Shown piece after piece: positions 49,796-50,509 of a stretch of DNA of 50,509 nucleotides. The position numbers were made by a program, and so were the translations under genes. The notes beneath the pieces were generated by a model. It had not been told where the DNA came from. It was given only the letters and a program-made list of their open reading frames with translations, and searched no databases. This stretch comes from JACCQS01 sp050999295 (GTDB taxonomy: Bacteria; Actinomycetota; Actinomycetes; Mycobacteriales; Geodermatophilaceae): positions 1 to 50,509 of the forward strand of contig JBPCPI010000170.1 in assembly GCA_050999295.1 (NCBI GenBank), given 5' to 3'. Positions within the stretch are counted from its first letter, which is position 1. Every line of letters begins with the position of its first letter.

Positions 49796-50509
49796 GGCTC
49801 TTCAACTTTGAGCGGGCAGTGATCTTGAAGCCGCTGTTGCTGCCCGGTGGTTCCGGGTGCAGTGGAACCGTATCCGGCGATGGCTGTTGGCGGTGTTGCG
49901 GAATCCGCAGGCCGAGCGTTTCACCTGTTTCAGGAGCCGGTTGATGCCTTCGGTGCGGGCGTTGGTGATGCCGGTGTCGATGAACGCCTCGATCGCCGGC
50001 CACCAGGTCTCCACGGTGCTGGCCAGGGTGTTCAGCTCGTCGAGGTCGGCGTGGGCGCACCAGTGGTAGAAGTCGTAGAGCCGCTGGGCGATTTGATCAC
50101 GGCCGGCACCGGTGCGGGCTAGGGCGAGGACCTTGCGCAGCTCTTCTTTGGCGATCCAGGCGGTGAGGATCTGCGCCGACGGGTCTGAGTCGACCAGGGA
50201 GTTCCACATCGTGGTGAATGCCTTGTCCGACAGGCGTTCTCGGGCCGTCAGGAGCCGGCGGCGATTGGCCCACGCGGGGTCGATCTTGCGCCCCCGGCGG
50301 CCTTTCTGCTCCCAGATCACTCGCCGGCGGACCTTGGTCACCGCGTCGTTGGCGAGCTTGACGATATGGAAGTGGTCCACGACAAGCCGGGCATTGGGTA
50401 GCAGCCCGGGGGTGGTGACCGCCTTGGCATAGACCGCGGCCGGATCGATCGCCACGAAGCGGATCGCCTCCCGGAAGGCCGGACTGCGCTGCTCGAGCCA
50501 GGACACCAC
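49796..50509 (-). mobile_element. ISL3-family insertion sequence, partial
   Basis: The element's right end is placed at the GGCTCTTCAACTTTGAG sequence starting 49796, which resembles ISL3 terminal repeats. It contains the C-terminal part of its transposase and continues beyond the window. If 8-bp target copies are made, GGCATACC (49788-49795) would be one of them. Confidence 0.7.
49802..50509 (-). CDS. ISL3 family transposase, C-terminal part (start outside window)
   Basis: 235 codons of a DDE transposase: FVAIDPAAVYAKAV (first Asp), LVVDHFHIVKLANDAVTKVRRR (second Asp), and SNARTEGI-type motif TNARTEGINRLLKQVKRSACGF carrying the Glu. The HCTRNHR-type tail is typical of ISL3 proteins. The N-terminal zinc-finger part lies beyond 50509. 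It inserted into the ECF42-type sigma gene. Confidence 0.88.
   Translation of the reverse strand: MVSWLEQRSPAFREAIRFVAIDPAAVYAKAVTTPGLLPNARLVVDHFHIVKLANDAVTKVRRRVIWEQKGRRGRKIDPAWANRRRLLTARERLSDKAFTTMWNSLVDSDPSAQILTAWIAKEELRKVLALARTGAGRDQIAQRLYDFYHWCAHADLDELNTLASTVETWWPAIEAFIDTGITNARTEGINRLLKQVKRSACGFRNTANSHRRIRFHCTRNHRAATAASRSLPAQS

Noticed and set aside
1..50509. tRNA, rRNA or phage-defence genes
   Set aside because: Both strands were read for cloverleaf ends, rRNA blocks and typical defence domains. None could be supported.

Overview
The window is chromosomal DNA of a GC-rich actinobacterium. Support comes from the strong G/C bias at third codon positions, many GTG starts, two leaderless promoter layouts, F420-type and mycothiol-type enzymes, an actinobacterial HelD helicase and a B12 operon. 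A Propionibacteriales-like host would fit, but that is an inference from gene style and not from a marker gene.

Layout. 0-4.1 kb: glycerol-3-phosphate dehydrogenase and an S9 prolyl-oligopeptidase-type enzyme. 4.3-7.7 kb: a HelD-type helicase, a broken DUF427 gene and a membrane protein. 7.7-12.2 kb: a 2-oxoacid dehydrogenase set (E1 alpha, E1 beta, E2) interrupted by an antisense membrane-protein gene. 12.3-18.6 kb: a small basic protein with a clear terminator, two tyrosine phosphatases, a DUF1801 protein, a DUF2252 kinase-like protein divergent from the second phosphatase, an EamA exporter and an amidase. 18.7-25.2 kb: a GGDEF-EAL signalling protein with PAS domains, then a TRAP-TAXI uptake pair. 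25.3-30.5 kb: a DUF6458 membrane protein, a TrmL-type tRNA methylase, a large acyl-CoA dehydrogenase, an F420-type luciferase-like oxidoreductase, a FhuF-like iron-sulfur protein and a lipoprotein.

The main functional block is 30.9-44.8 kb. A cobalamin riboswitch (about 41.58-41.70 kb, minus strand) precedes ten tightly packed genes: btuF-btuC-btuD-cobQ-cobO-cobU-cobT-cobS-cobD and a CobC-like aminotransferase fused to a NUDIX hydrolase domain. They cover corrinoid uptake, adenosylation, amidation, aminopropanol attachment and nucleotide-loop assembly. A histidine phosphatase that could be the alpha-ribazole phosphatase converges on the end of this operon. On the other side of the riboswitch run plsC, a CysG-like fusion and a second precorrin-2 dehydrogenase-like gene, which supply precorrin-2.

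From 46.2 kb to the end the DNA is a degraded accessory zone. It holds a truncated HAD gene, a 99-bp IS21-like end remnant, ABC ATPase, M48 peptidase and MFS remnants, and an ECF42-type sigma gene cut by an ISL3-family element that leaves the window.

The least explained structure is a set of paired palindromic or inverted words in intergenic gaps (about 1.9, 4.15, 9.9, 13.15, 13.6, 21.98, 25.26, 29.2 and 44.8 kb). They occur at convergent, divergent and co-directional junctions, so they are not simply terminators or promoters. In three places the two copies lie 42-43 bp apart.
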